A program made the position numbers and the translations under genes. Source: Microvirga calopogonii (GTDB lineage Bacteria > Pseudomonadota > Alphaproteobacteria > Rhizobiales > Beijerinckiaceae). Taken from it: a stretch of 64,000 nucleotides of DNA. The stretch spans positions 62,001-126,000 of the forward strand of contig NZ_QDGA01000006.1 in the NCBI RefSeq assembly GCF_003347665.1, given 5' to 3'. Below, one piece after another: positions 57,039 through 64,000 of this stretch. Position 1 is the stretch's first letter. The number at the start of each line of letters is the position of its first letter. The notes below the pieces were generated by a model. That model had not been told where the DNA came from and ran no database searches. It saw nothing but the letters and a program-made list of their open reading frames with translations.

Positions 57039-57434
57039 TCAGGCGACGCCGATCGCGAAGGAGACCTTGCCGTCGATTGCGAACACTTGAGCAGTCGCTA
57101 CGGGCTCCAGGGTGTCAGCTCTGACGAACGTGTCGAACTTGTGTGGGTTGTACCGGATCTGCACTGCATCAGGATGATTGCGCACGGCTTCGACGTCCTG
57201 ATCGCGCACATGCCCGCGAGCGTACGCATGGACGTTTCTAACATTCTCCTCGCGGGTGCGGCGCAGACCGGCTTTACTCACTTCAAAGCGAACGTCCCGG
57301 AGTACGACCTGCTTTGGCTTGGCGACTACCTTTCCCTTGTTCTCGCCGGTCATGGCCTTAAGGGAGCTGCAGCGTCGATGAAGATCGCAATAGGCGCGGA
57401 CTTCGCCAGTGGGGAGGTCGGTTGAGGCATCCAT
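57039..57434 (-). CDS. hypothetical basic protein
   Basis: This encodes 131 residues from MDASTDLPTGEVRAYCDLHR. Two halves: CDLHRRCSSLKAMTG, basic, and VRNHPDAVQIRYNPHKFDTFV, a strand-rich part. No family is recognised. The ribosome-binding site is weak. Confidence 0.58.
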   Translation of the reverse strand: MDASTDLPTGEVRAYCDLHRRCSSLKAMTGENKGKVVAKPKQVVLRDVRFEVSKAGLRRTREENVRNVHAYARGHVRDQDVEAVRNHPDAVQIRYNPHKFDTFVRADTLEPVATAQVFAIDGKVSFAIGVA

Positions 57435-57579
57435 GGGGCTCTCGCTAGGGATGGTGGCCGACGGCTGAACAATCCGGACTTTTAGCCCGAAACAAGGGAA
57501 CCGGATTGTAGATGGGGGCCGTTTAGTGGAGAAAGGGCCTCCGCGATGGCGACGGCCTGAGATACAACGAGACGGAACG

Positions 57580-57981
57580 ATGAATTCTAAGCGCCTATTC
57601 TTGGCTTCGATCCTCGGACTGGCTGTAACACCGGCTTCTGCGCTGACATTACGCTGCGAATTGATCAGCAATCCCATAGAGGCTGACCGCATGGGCTCGG
57701 TCAATCGGTTCGTGATTGATGAGGCTGCCCACGAGGTTCATATGTACTCGCGGTATACGCCGAGTGAGCCTGAATGGAGCTTCCGGACCAAAAAAGGCGA
57801 TGTCTTCGATCCAAAGGGCGATAGCTTCTTGGTGAGAAGGGACACCACTGGCATATTCGGAGCAGGAGTGAGAGCGGGATTCCCGCACGCCTTCTACTAC
57901 AACACGGGCACAAAGAACCTGACTTGGACCTACATCTGGAAGGACAAAGTCACTATGATGCAATGGTTCTGCCAAGCCTGA
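57580..57981 (+). CDS. exported hypothetical protein
   Basis: This encodes 133 residues with signal peptide MNSKRLFLASILGLAVTPASA. Mature beta-rich domain with two cysteines (TLRCELIS, MQWFCQA), similar in layout to the proteins at 7331 and 19875. It stands alone on the plus strand. Confidence 0.75.
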   Translation: MNSKRLFLASILGLAVTPASALTLRCELISNPIEADRMGSVNRFVIDEAAHEVHMYSRYTPSEPEWSFRTKKGDVFDPKGDSFLVRRDTTGIFGAGVRAGFPHAFYYNTGTKNLTWTYIWKDKVTMMQWFCQA

Positions 57982-57991
57982 CCTCGGCGAC

Positions 57992-58312
57992 TTACCGAAC
58001 CTGAAGGATCGCGTGGTTGGTCTTGCGAAGCGCCTCCAAAGCCATCTCCTGGTGAGGAAATAGCTTCGAAGCTTTGGCCTTTCTTAGATCCTCCTGTGCA
58101 AACGCGAATTCGTCGACCAGCTTCGAACGGTCTAGGCCAACAAACTCCCAGCACTGGCGCGCAGTAGGCATGACGTTGGCGCAAATCCGCTTGATCTGGC
58201 CTAGGAGGCCGGATTGCTCACGGGCGAAGCCATATTCCGCCTCCGGGTACTGCCGGGCCATCTGCCGAACGGCGTCCAGGATCTCAGAACGCGCTTTCTG
58301 TCGATCAAGCAT
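57992..58312 (-). CDS. hypothetical helical protein
   Basis: This encodes 106 residues from MLDRQKARSEILDAVRQMA. Helix-rich with GQIKRICANVMPTARQCWEF. The start overlaps the end of the 58305 gene by eight bases. GGAG precedes the ATG. No family is recognised. Confidence 0.66.
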   Translation of the reverse strand: MLDRQKARSEILDAVRQMARQYPEAEYGFAREQSGLLGQIKRICANVMPTARQCWEFVGLDRSKLVDEFAFAQEDLRKAKASKLFPHQEMALEALRKTNHAILQVR

Positions 58313-58679
58313 CGGTATCAACTCCGTTGATGATCGGGCGCTCGGCCCGGAGATTTGTAATGATTTCGGCGAAGTCGATGTCCTTTGATTTGCAAAGGGC
58401 TATCAGGTCGAAGAGCAGAAACTGAACCTGGGCGTCAGGCTTGCCTGCCACATCCTTGGCAAAGGCAATTTGGGCCTGCTGCAGGAGCACATCGAAATGT
58501 GATCCCTGGGCCTCACACAGGTCCATGAGGGACAGGACCAGGTGCCAGATCTGGATACCTGTGTCGCCGACCATTCCGGCCGTTCGTTCATAGGTATCTA
58601 TGGCAAGTTCGGCCCGGGTTGTTCCGGCGAGTGCCTCAAGAACAGCTTCGGCTGAATGGATCGACTGTGGACTGATCAT
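58305..58679 (-). CDS. hypothetical helical protein
   Basis: This encodes 124 residues from MISPQSIHSAEAVLEALAG. Long helices (TGIQIWHLVLSLMDLCEAQ and QFLLFDLIALCKSKDIDF). No family is recognised. It probably belongs to the same operon as 57992. Confidence 0.66.
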   Translation of the reverse strand: MISPQSIHSAEAVLEALAGTTRAELAIDTYERTAGMVGDTGIQIWHLVLSLMDLCEAQGSHFDVLLQQAQIAFAKDVAGKPDAQVQFLLFDLIALCKSKDIDFAEIITNLRAERPIINGVDTDA

Positions 58680-58708
58680 GGGAGTGTCCCTTTCGACGGA
58701 TGAGTTGG

Positions 58709-58834
58709 TCAGTCAGCAAGGAGGCCGAAAAGCGCAACCAGCGCCACAGACCCGACAGCGCAGGCTGGGATGAACATAAGGAGCGCGAGGAGGAACTTGG
58801 TTTCCTCGCGCGTGATCAGTTTCCCGTTAGTCAT
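58709..58834 (-). CDS. 41-residue membrane protein
   Basis: The frame MTNGKLITREETKFLLALL ends VGSVALVALFGLLAD; one long hydrophobic helix. Its ATG overlaps the TGA of the 58831 gene. It may be a small partner of the membrane protein encoded there. Confidence 0.6.
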   Translation of the reverse strand: MTNGKLITREETKFLLALLMFIPACAVGSVALVALFGLLAD

Positions 58835-59601
58835 TGGCCGAAAAGCTCCTTCTTGCGGGTATCGAGCCGGTCGTTGGCGAAAGCCATCGCTGCAGTCCTG
58901 TTGGGACGCTCTTCTGCAGGACAGGTGTCGACCTTGAGGAACTGGGCGATCTTTATCCTCGCCTTCCGGATCTCGGCGATGCTGTCGAGCGGGATGTCCA
59001 AGAGGTATCGGCGGACCTGGTTCACGTACGGATTCGTTTCGTCGGGTACAGTCTCCCGGAGGGTGACCCGATTGAAGCCCCGCCGAAGGTCAATTCTGAT
59101 CCTTACTGGGACCAGGTCATTGCGGCTGATCTCGATCTCAGCAACGCCGTCGCGATGAAACCGGATGGTCGAGGACACCAAGAACTTGTTCTTGAGCGAT
59201 CCTTCCTGGACGAGGCGGTAAACCTCCATACGATCCGAAACCTGGCGGGATCGCCGGTCGATCATGAGGAGGAGACCCGCTTTCTTCTCAACGAGGGGCG
59301 GCTCGACCGTGATCTCGGCGAGTGACACGAACCTCTGGAACGAGGAGCTTGCAAGAGTCCCCAGGCGCTTCTGAACGGGACTCGGTCGCACCCGGTCCGA
59401 GACGAAGTAGTACGCTGCCGGCAGGACCGTCAGGAGCATGAAGACGAAAGCGAGCGAGGTGTCGAAGATCAGATCGACAAAGGCGAACACGAGAAATGCC
59501 ACAACGGCGGCCAGCACGGGCGCGGCGGCGAGTTTAGCCTTCAGAGCTTGGAGCGAGCGGGATCGTGCCCAGACCAGAGCCTGGGATGCATACGTCGTCA
59601 T
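58831..59601 (-). CDS. hypothetical membrane protein
   Basis: This encodes 256 residues. Two adjacent hydrophobic segments (VLAAVVAFLVFAFVDLIF and LAFVFMLLTVLPAAYYFV) are followed by ~170 soluble residues with strands such as STIRFHRDGVAEIEISRND. Likely inner-membrane protein with a large cytoplasmic or periplasmic domain. No family is recognised. Confidence 0.68.
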   Translation of the reverse strand: MTTYASQALVWARSRSLQALKAKLAAAPVLAAVVAFLVFAFVDLIFDTSLAFVFMLLTVLPAAYYFVSDRVRPSPVQKRLGTLASSSFQRFVSLAEITVEPPLVEKKAGLLLMIDRRSRQVSDRMEVYRLVQEGSLKNKFLVSSTIRFHRDGVAEIEISRNDLVPVRIRIDLRRGFNRVTLRETVPDETNPYVNQVRRYLLDIPLDSIAEIRKARIKIAQFLKVDTCPAEERPNRTAAMAFANDRLDTRKKELFGQ

Positions 59602-59621
59602 GACTGTCCTTGGGCGTGAGG

Positions 59622-60281
59622 TTAGCGGGATTTCAGGTGGTCGAGGGCAGCCTGTGCAGCGTCTCTGAGATCAGCGGGTGAGCCTGTCGCCAGTGCCCGT
59701 TCGAGTTGCGCAATGATCTGTTCCTCGGACGACTTCACCGGAAACTGGATCTTCGGAGGCGAGGGTCGCTTTTGTTCGTTCGCGCCATTCCAATCTGGCT
59801 CCAGGACGGTGCCGCGGCCAGCGTTGACGGCCAATTGATCGGCCATCTCATTGTATTGGTTGCCATTATGGCCGCGGACCCACTGCCATTTGATCTGCTG
59901 CTTAGACGCGAGGCGGTCGAGCTCCTGCCAGAGATCTTGGTTTTCGACCGGCTTCTTCTGGGCATTGCGCCAGTTGTTGCGCTTCCAATTGACGATCCAT
60001 TCCGTGATGCCCTTGATCACATACTGGCTGTCGGCATGGATGGTGAAGGTGCACTCCTCCGCCTTGAAATGATCTAGCAGCGCGATGGCGGCCGAGAGCT
60101 CCATCTTGTTGTTCGTGGTCTGCGAGCCGCCAAAACCGGAGAGGGAATGGGCCCTGCCGTGCCTATCCAAGATGACGACGCCGAAGCCGCCCGGGCCGGG
60201 ATTTCCAGAGCAGGCGCCATCGATGTAGGCCTGAACGACGAGGCGGCCGGCAGCGTCACGCAGAAAATGATTATCGAACAT
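59622..60281 (-). CDS. rnhA: ribonuclease HI with C-terminal extension
   Basis: This encodes 219 residues. The active-site set is present: VQAYIDGACSGNPGPGG (Asp), KMELSAAIALL (Glu), TIHADSQYVIKG (Asp) and VRGHNGNQYNEMADQLA (His, Asp). This cleaves RNA in RNA-DNA hybrids. The catalytic domain ends at about residue 150; a further ~65-residue tail (SSEEQIIAQLERALATGSPADLRD) is added. Useful for plasmid replication primers and R-loops. Confidence 0.92.
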   Translation of the reverse strand: MFDNHFLRDAAGRLVVQAYIDGACSGNPGPGGFGVVILDRHGRAHSLSGFGGSQTTNNKMELSAAIALLDHFKAEECTFTIHADSQYVIKGITEWIVNWKRNNWRNAQKKPVENQDLWQELDRLASKQQIKWQWVRGHNGNQYNEMADQLAVNAGRGTVLEPDWNGANEQKRPSPPKIQFPVKSSEEQIIAQLERALATGSPADLRDAAQAALDHLKSR

Positions 60282-60352
60282 GCGGGAGGTCTCTGATTGA
60301 AAATGGCTGCGAAGCAATCAGGGGCCGTCGAAGCGGCCCCCTGGTGCCTAGG

Positions 60353-60598
60353 CTAGTGCCAGCGTGAGGCGAGGCTGGCAACTGTCGTCTCGCCCGGATC
60401 GAAGGAGATTTCAGCGGTCATCTTCCGAGCCTGCCCTGCGGAGGCAAAGCCGAGAACGAGTGTCGCCCGGTTTTCGCTGGAGATGAGGTTGAGGCTCATC
60501 GACTTGAGAGTGCCGTGGGTAGGCTCATACATGCGACGATAACGGTCGCGCAGCTGGGCGACGGTGCCGTACCGGGAGTTCGTGTCGATCGCGATCAT
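60353..60598 (-). CDS. 81-residue hypothetical protein
   Basis: The frame MIAIDTNSRYGTVAQLRDRYRRM ends PGETTVASLASRWH. GAGAG lies before the ATG. A leader box lies 60 bases farther upstream (60657-60675), so the 5' leader is longer than usual. No family is recognised. Confidence 0.62.
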   Translation of the reverse strand: MIAIDTNSRYGTVAQLRDRYRRMYEPTHGTLKSMSLNLISSENRATLVLGFASAGQARKMTAEISFDPGETTVASLASRWH

Positions 60599-60750
60599 GT
60601 ACTCTACTCTCGTTTGGATCAGATTTGCCACCTGGCTGCCGTTTGGTTGCTCGGCAGCTTTTGGGGATTTTTCTGATCTTGTGAACCGATTTCGAGGCCA
60701 TCAAAGAAGAAATAGAACAACAGATTGGGAGGATTTTTCCGACCGATTTT

Positions 60751-60895
60751 AACGCCTTACGGGGTTTAGATAAGACGTCATTTTTCGCCCTAAAACTGGT
60801 CCGCTGACCGCCGATCCAAAAACAGAGCAGATCCCGATTAGAACACCAACACCACTGGAACCCACCAATAGCCTTGCTCTACCAGATCAATCCTT
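60751..60895. repeat. tandem intergenic element, copy 1 (possible trans-acting RNA)
   Basis: AACGCCTTACGGGGTTTA then AAACTGGTCCGCTGACCGC (with a GGTC/GACC hairpin), CAGATCCCG and AATAGCCTT are shared with copy 2 at 60954. GCCTTACGGGGTTTA is complementary to the leader box AAATCCCCGAAAGGA over CCTT and CGGGG (11 of 15 positions). The same DNA could also be a protein-binding variant of the box. Confidence 0.55.
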
Positions 60896-60953
60896 CCAGA
60901 GCCGCCCTGAAAAAATCATCCCGGCGGCTTGGAATAGAGCCCATTGGAAGATA

Positions 60954-61098
60954 AACGCCTTACGGGGTTTAACTGCCCCGCAATTTTAGGTGCCAAACTG
61001 GTCCGTTGACCGCAAGTCCAAGAACTCAGCAGATCCCGGATAGAACACAAACGCTAATGGAAGATCCCAATAGCCTTTTGCTCCAATCGGAGCATCCC
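60954..61098. repeat. tandem intergenic element, copy 2
   Basis: Second copy, 203 bases downstream, with the same blocks: AACGCCTTACGGGGTTTA, AAACTGGTCCGTTGACCGC, CAGATCCCG, TAGAACAC, AATAGCCTT. It ends with TGCTCC-AATC-GGAGCA followed by TCCCTTT, a weak terminator. The gene at 61172 begins 74 bases later. Confidence 0.55.
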
Positions 61099-61171
61099 TT
61101 TGAAGGTGGTCCTGTCTGAACCACCGCGCCTATATCCTCCGGACTGCTTAAACCCACAAGTGAGCTACTCT

Positions 61172-61639
61172 ATGAACAACCCTGAAGTCGCCACCACATC
61201 GACGAACAACGATCTTATTCAGATGACGGCCGACGTCGTGACTGCCTACGTGGCGCACAATTCCCTGGTACGGCAGGACATTCCGACATTGATCGAGAAC
61301 GTGCACAGGGCCTTCGTGAAGATTCAAAGCGGACCTGAGGAGATCAAGATTGCAGAGCCTCTGCAGCCTCGGATGCCAATCAAGAAGACGATCACGCCGG
61401 ACTATCTGATCAGCCTGGAGGATGGCCGCCAGTATCGGACCCTGAAGCGGCACCTGAGGGGAGTAGGCCTAACGCCGGAGGAATACCGGACCAAGTGGGG
61501 CCTGCCTCACGACTATCCGATGGTTGCGCCGAACTATTCTCAGCAGCGTTCTGAGATGGCGAAGACCATGGGTCTTGGCGCCCAGGGGAAGAAACCTGCA
61601 AAGAAGGCGGGCCGTCGCTCCGCTGCGGCATCGGCGTAA
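61172..61639 (+). CDS. Ros/MucR-family transcriptional regulator
   Basis: This encodes 155 residues from MNNPEVATT. The C-terminal half TPDYLISLEDGRQYRTLKRHL, GLTPEEYRTKWGLPHDYPMVAPNYS, is the Ros/MucR DNA-binding domain. The classical domain has Cys-x2-Cys before the LEDG block; here no Cys is present, as in Mesorhizobium Ml proteins that fold without zinc. MucR proteins are H-NS-like global regulators in alphaproteobacteria. The tandem elements at 60751-61098 lie directly in front of it. Confidence 0.85.
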   Translation: MNNPEVATTSTNNDLIQMTADVVTAYVAHNSLVRQDIPTLIENVHRAFVKIQSGPEEIKIAEPLQPRMPIKKTITPDYLISLEDGRQYRTLKRHLRGVGLTPEEYRTKWGLPHDYPMVAPNYSQQRSEMAKTMGLGAQGKKPAKKAGRRSAAASA

Positions 61640-61647
61640 GCAACTCG

Positions 61648-62046
61648 TCAGGTCCAGCGTTTGGCATGACCAGCGCGGACAAGGAGGCGGCCCAGATCAG
61701 AGCCGTCGAGTGCGATGCGGGCGAGGGTTCGCCCGTATCGATCCTTACCCTTCCTGCGGATGGTGGCAGAACGGGCCCGGTCGATCGTGTCCCGGAGGAA
61801 CTCGGTCGCGGCAACAGCCCTGGTGAGCTCTTTGCGGGAGCGCGGTCGCCGGAGTTCGGGTGCATTCACGTTTTGCAGGCGAATCTTTTCTGAGACGGAT
61901 CGGTCCGGTCCGATGATCCAGACGGTGTCACCGTCGATTACGCAGAGATTCCGTGGATTGATGGTCTGCTTTGCAGAGTACCGGACCCAGTTCCACAACA
62001 GGTAGACGAACAGGAGAGCAAGGGCAGCCGAAACAAGAAGGCTCAT
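61648..62046 (-). CDS. membrane-anchored thermonuclease-like protein
   Basis: This encodes 132 residues. An N-terminal membrane helix (LLVSAALALLFVYLLWNWV) is followed by a SNase-type domain: VIDGDTVWI, RLQNVNAPE, KDRYGRTLARI, LVRAGHA. Catalytic Arg, Glu and Arg are present; the Asp of DAPE is Asn (NAPE). The nuclease should act on DNA or RNA at the cell surface. AAGGAGG is replaced by GAGGAG before the ATG. Confidence 0.82.
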   Translation of the reverse strand: MSLLVSAALALLFVYLLWNWVRYSAKQTINPRNLCVIDGDTVWIIGPDRSVSEKIRLQNVNAPELRRPRSRKELTRAVAATEFLRDTIDRARSATIRRKGKDRYGRTLARIALDGSDLGRLLVRAGHAKRWT

Positions 62047-62054
62047 GGAACTCC

Positions 62055-62528
62055 TCAGGCGATAGCTTGCGTGGAGATGGAGGAGGAAGAGCAGACTAAG
62101 ACCCGTTTGATCCGCTCGAGGTGGCGAGCCGCCAGCGCCGCATCCAAATGGCGGATGCCGGTGTAGACGCGGCGGCTCATGTATCCGGCAGCGTGAGCTG
62201 TGTTTTTGCGCCGCTCCTCCTTGCGTACCTTACGTGGGTCGATGGTGCGGATGAGGGAGACAGGCCCGAAACCCTGCCCACGGCGGGCGAGGGTGTCGTG
62301 AAGGCATTTCTCGCCGCTCGGTGTAATCATCATACAGGTGACGCGCTTCCGGCCGCCGGCGGGTTGCCTGGTGCGGCGCAGGTGTCCGAGCCTCAGAAGA
62401 TCCTCGACATATGAGGTGACGGCATAGGCCCATTTGACCTGAACGGCGAAGCCCGCGTCTCCGCGGGAGGCCGCAAGGCGGAGGTAGGCCGTGCGTATGG
62501 CAAGGCCCTTGTGCTTGTCAGCCGACAT
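62055..62528 (-). CDS. winged-helix-like protein, leader-boxed
   Basis: This encodes 157 residues from MSADKHKGLAIRTAYLRLA. AVTSYVEDLLRLGHLRRTRQ then RKRVTCMMITPSGEKCLHDTL resembles the wing and C-terminus of a MarR-type winged helix; the C-terminal half is basic with KVRKEERRKNTAHAAGYM. A DNA-binding role is likely but the family is not firm. Leader box at 62536-62555. Confidence 0.6.
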   Translation of the reverse strand: MSADKHKGLAIRTAYLRLAASRGDAGFAVQVKWAYAVTSYVEDLLRLGHLRRTRQPAGGRKRVTCMMITPSGEKCLHDTLARRGQGFGPVSLIRTIDPRKVRKEERRKNTAHAAGYMSRRVYTGIRHLDAALAARHLERIKRVLVCSSSSISTQAIA

Positions 62529-62636
62529 CGAACGCTCCTGAAATTTCGGGGATTGATCGAAAAAGATCTCAAGAACGGCGGCCCCACAGGAAAGAGGTGG
62601 AAATCCTGGGCGGGGAGTACAAATGAAGAACAGGCA

Positions 62637-63823
62637 ATGCTATTACTAAGGCGACCTGATAGCCTGTATCCATTCGTGGGGACCACGTTGGACATCACCC
62701 TTGACCCAGTCATTGCACGCGAGAGGCCAAAGGAAGCCGCTCAGACCGAGGGGTTCATTGATCGCAAAGTGATACATTGTGACATGGACGCCTTTTACGC
62801 GAGTTGCGAGCAGAGAGACAATCCCGAATTGCGCGGGAAGCCTGTCGCGGTGGGCGGCTCAAGAGAGCGGGGCGTCGTGGCAGCTGCGAGCTATGAGGCT
62901 CGCCGCTTTGGTGTCCATTCCGCAATGCCGTCGGTAACGGCGCGCCGCAAGTGTGCTGATCTGATCTTCGTGAAGCCACGCTTCGACGTCTACAAGCAGG
63001 TTTCCCTGCAGATCCGCGAGATCTTCCACGAGTACACGCCTCTGGTGGAGCCCCTCTCGCTGGACGAGGCTTATCTTGATGTCACCGAGAACCTGAAGGG
63101 CATAGCGTATGCAACGCAGGTTGCGCGTGAGATCCGAGCGAAGATCTTTCAGGAGACGGGACTGACAGCGTCGGTCGGTATATCATATCAGAAATTTCTG
63201 GCGAAGATGGCATCGGATCAGCGTAAGCCCAACGGCATGTTCGTCATCACGCCGGAGATGGGGCCGGCGTTTATGGAGCAACTCCCCATCCAGAAGTTTC
63301 ATGGGATCGGCCCGGCGACGGCTGCCAAGTTCAACAGGTTGGGGATTTTCACCGGGCTTGATCTGAAAGGACGCTCGCTTGAGTTTCTTCAGGAGCGGTT
63401 CGGCAAGGCTGGGAGCTATTATTACTGGCTCGCCCGGGGCGTCGATCACCGTCCCGTGCGCCCAGACCGGATCCGGAAGTCTGTCGGGGCCGAAAACACG
63501 TTCTCGAACGATCTAACGGAATTGGAAGCGATGAAGACGGCGCTCCAGCCGATTATCGACAAAGTCTGGCGGCATTGCGATCAAACGGGGGGCGGGGCCG
63601 TACGGTGACGCTAAAGGTCAAGTATGCGGACTTTCACCAGATCACCCGCAGCCGAACGCTGTCAGGCATGGTGGAGGGCAGGGCGGCGCTCGAGGCTGCG
63701 TCGTTTGATCTTCTGTCGGCTTTGGCTCCCTTCCCAAAGGCGGTTCGGCTCCTTGGGGTCTCCCTCTCCACCCTAAATACGGATGAAGAATCCGAACCCC
63801 CGCAGCTATCGCTGGCCCTCTGA
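62637..63823 (+). pseudogene. dinB: DNA polymerase IV (DinB), frameshifted
   Basis: The first frame (62637-63608) carries VIHCDMDAFYASCEQRDNPELRG, SYEARRFGVHSAMP, PLSLDEAYLDVT and the HhH region KFHGIGPATAAKFNRLG, all typical of DinB. It ends early at a TGA in HCDQTGGGAVR. The next frame (from 63575) continues RGRTVTLKVKYADFHQITRS. One base is missing in the G-rich run ACGGGGGGCGGGGCC near 63588-63600. The gene is either inactivated or the run was misread. An intact enzyme would be about 395 residues. Confidence 0.8.
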
Positions 63824-63889
63824 GCCGCACGGAATTGCTGAGCGAAATGTGAGTATGCAGCCAAGCTTTGTCCCCGACAAAGTGGCGCA

Positions 63890-63904
63890 GTTCTCGATTT
63901 GTTC
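63890..63904 (+). promoter_or_regulatory. LexA (SOS) box before the terminal gene
   Basis: GTTC-TCGATTT-GTTC, exact alphaproteobacterial LexA operator, 65 bases before the ATG at 63969. Confidence 0.8.
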
Positions 63905-63968
63905 TGGTCATTCGGCTCCGATCAGGATAGGGTCCTGCAATCCCAAAATCAGGACGTGCGGAGCCCTT

Positions 63969-64000
63969 ATGAGCTTGGATAAGAACAAGGCGATCGAGAC
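63969..64000 (+). CDS. recA: start of a RecA-like gene
   Basis: Only ten codons are visible: MSLDKNKAIE, with GGAG before the ATG. This resembles alphaproteobacterial RecA (DK(S/T/N)KALEAALSQIE) and the upstream SOS box fits. The fragment is too short to be sure. Confidence 0.5.
   Translation, partial: MSLDKNKAIE

Noticed and set aside
62055..62528. Assignment of this gene as a MarR regulator
   Set aside because: Only the wing-like segment fits; the recognition helix could not be placed, so it is left as winged-helix-like.
1..64000. CRISPR array, tRNA or rRNA genes, complete insertion sequences
   Set aside because: No regularly spaced repeats, no cloverleaf with CCA-type ends and no transposase frames were seen on either strand.

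Overview
The window comes from an alphaproteobacterium, probably of the Hyphomicrobiales (a Methylobacteriaceae-like host such as Microvirga or Methylobacterium is an inference). The markers are two BA14K-type proteins, a DUF3572 protein, a Ros/MucR-type regulator and two GTTC-N7-GTTC LexA boxes. There are no tRNA, rRNA, ribosomal, metabolic or phage structural genes. There are about 95 short, mostly unrecognised genes, nearly all on the minus strand, many with their own terminator, beside a 2.2 kb gene-free tract full of TGACAGG repeats. The best reading is a large plasmid or plasmid-like element. A phage-plasmid cannot be excluded. Layout: 1-0.3 kb, end of a methyltransferase gene; 0.3-2.5 kb, palindromes and the TGACAGG cluster (candidate origin); 2.5-13 kb, small minus-strand genes, a CoiA-like nuclease and two BA14K proteins; 13.3-14.5 kb, an isolated AT-richer nuclease-like gene; 14.5-30.8 kb, a long run of small genes with a PilZ protein, a stand-alone sigma-70 region 1.1 protein and an ImmA/IrrE remnant; 31-38.8 kb, an EAL phosphodiesterase, a second ImmA/IrrE protein, a PPP-type phosphatase, a metzincin-like protease and a membrane AAA+ ATPase; 39-45 kb, four paralogous OB-fold-like genes (two encoding identical proteins) and two tandem structured RNAs; 45-51.7 kb, a Panacea protein, a HAD protein, a duplicated hairpin element and a Fic/VbhA-like toxin-antitoxin pair; 51.8-64 kb, a nucleic-acid module with ATP-grasp, DnaQ-like exonuclease, macro domain, GIY-YIG, DNA methyltransferase, RNase HI, Ros/MucR-like regulator, thermonuclease, frameshifted DinB, and an SOS box before what looks like the start of recA. 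The most unusual property is regulatory. About 38 sites, nearly all directly before minus-strand start codons, carry the same leader box. Read along the mRNA it is AAATCCCCGAAAGGA, ending in the Shine-Dalgarno sequence. Two tandem copies of a ~145-bp intergenic element at 60.75-61.10 kb contain GCCTTACGGGGTTTA on the opposite strand, complementary to this box at 11 of 15 positions. The element may therefore encode a trans-acting RNA or carry a protein operator that controls a regulon of leader-boxed genes. Two paralogous structured RNAs (43.86-44.60 kb) also start with the box, then carry a strong ribosome-binding site and a three-codon minigene (Met-Lys-Arg-stop, Met-Lys-Leu-stop). Their helices are supported by compensatory changes between the copies. 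A second duplicated hairpin element lies at 48.93 and 49.65 kb, and a third structured leader precedes a 25-residue hydrophobic peptide at 15.4-15.7 kb. All functions are read from motifs by eye; no database search was run.
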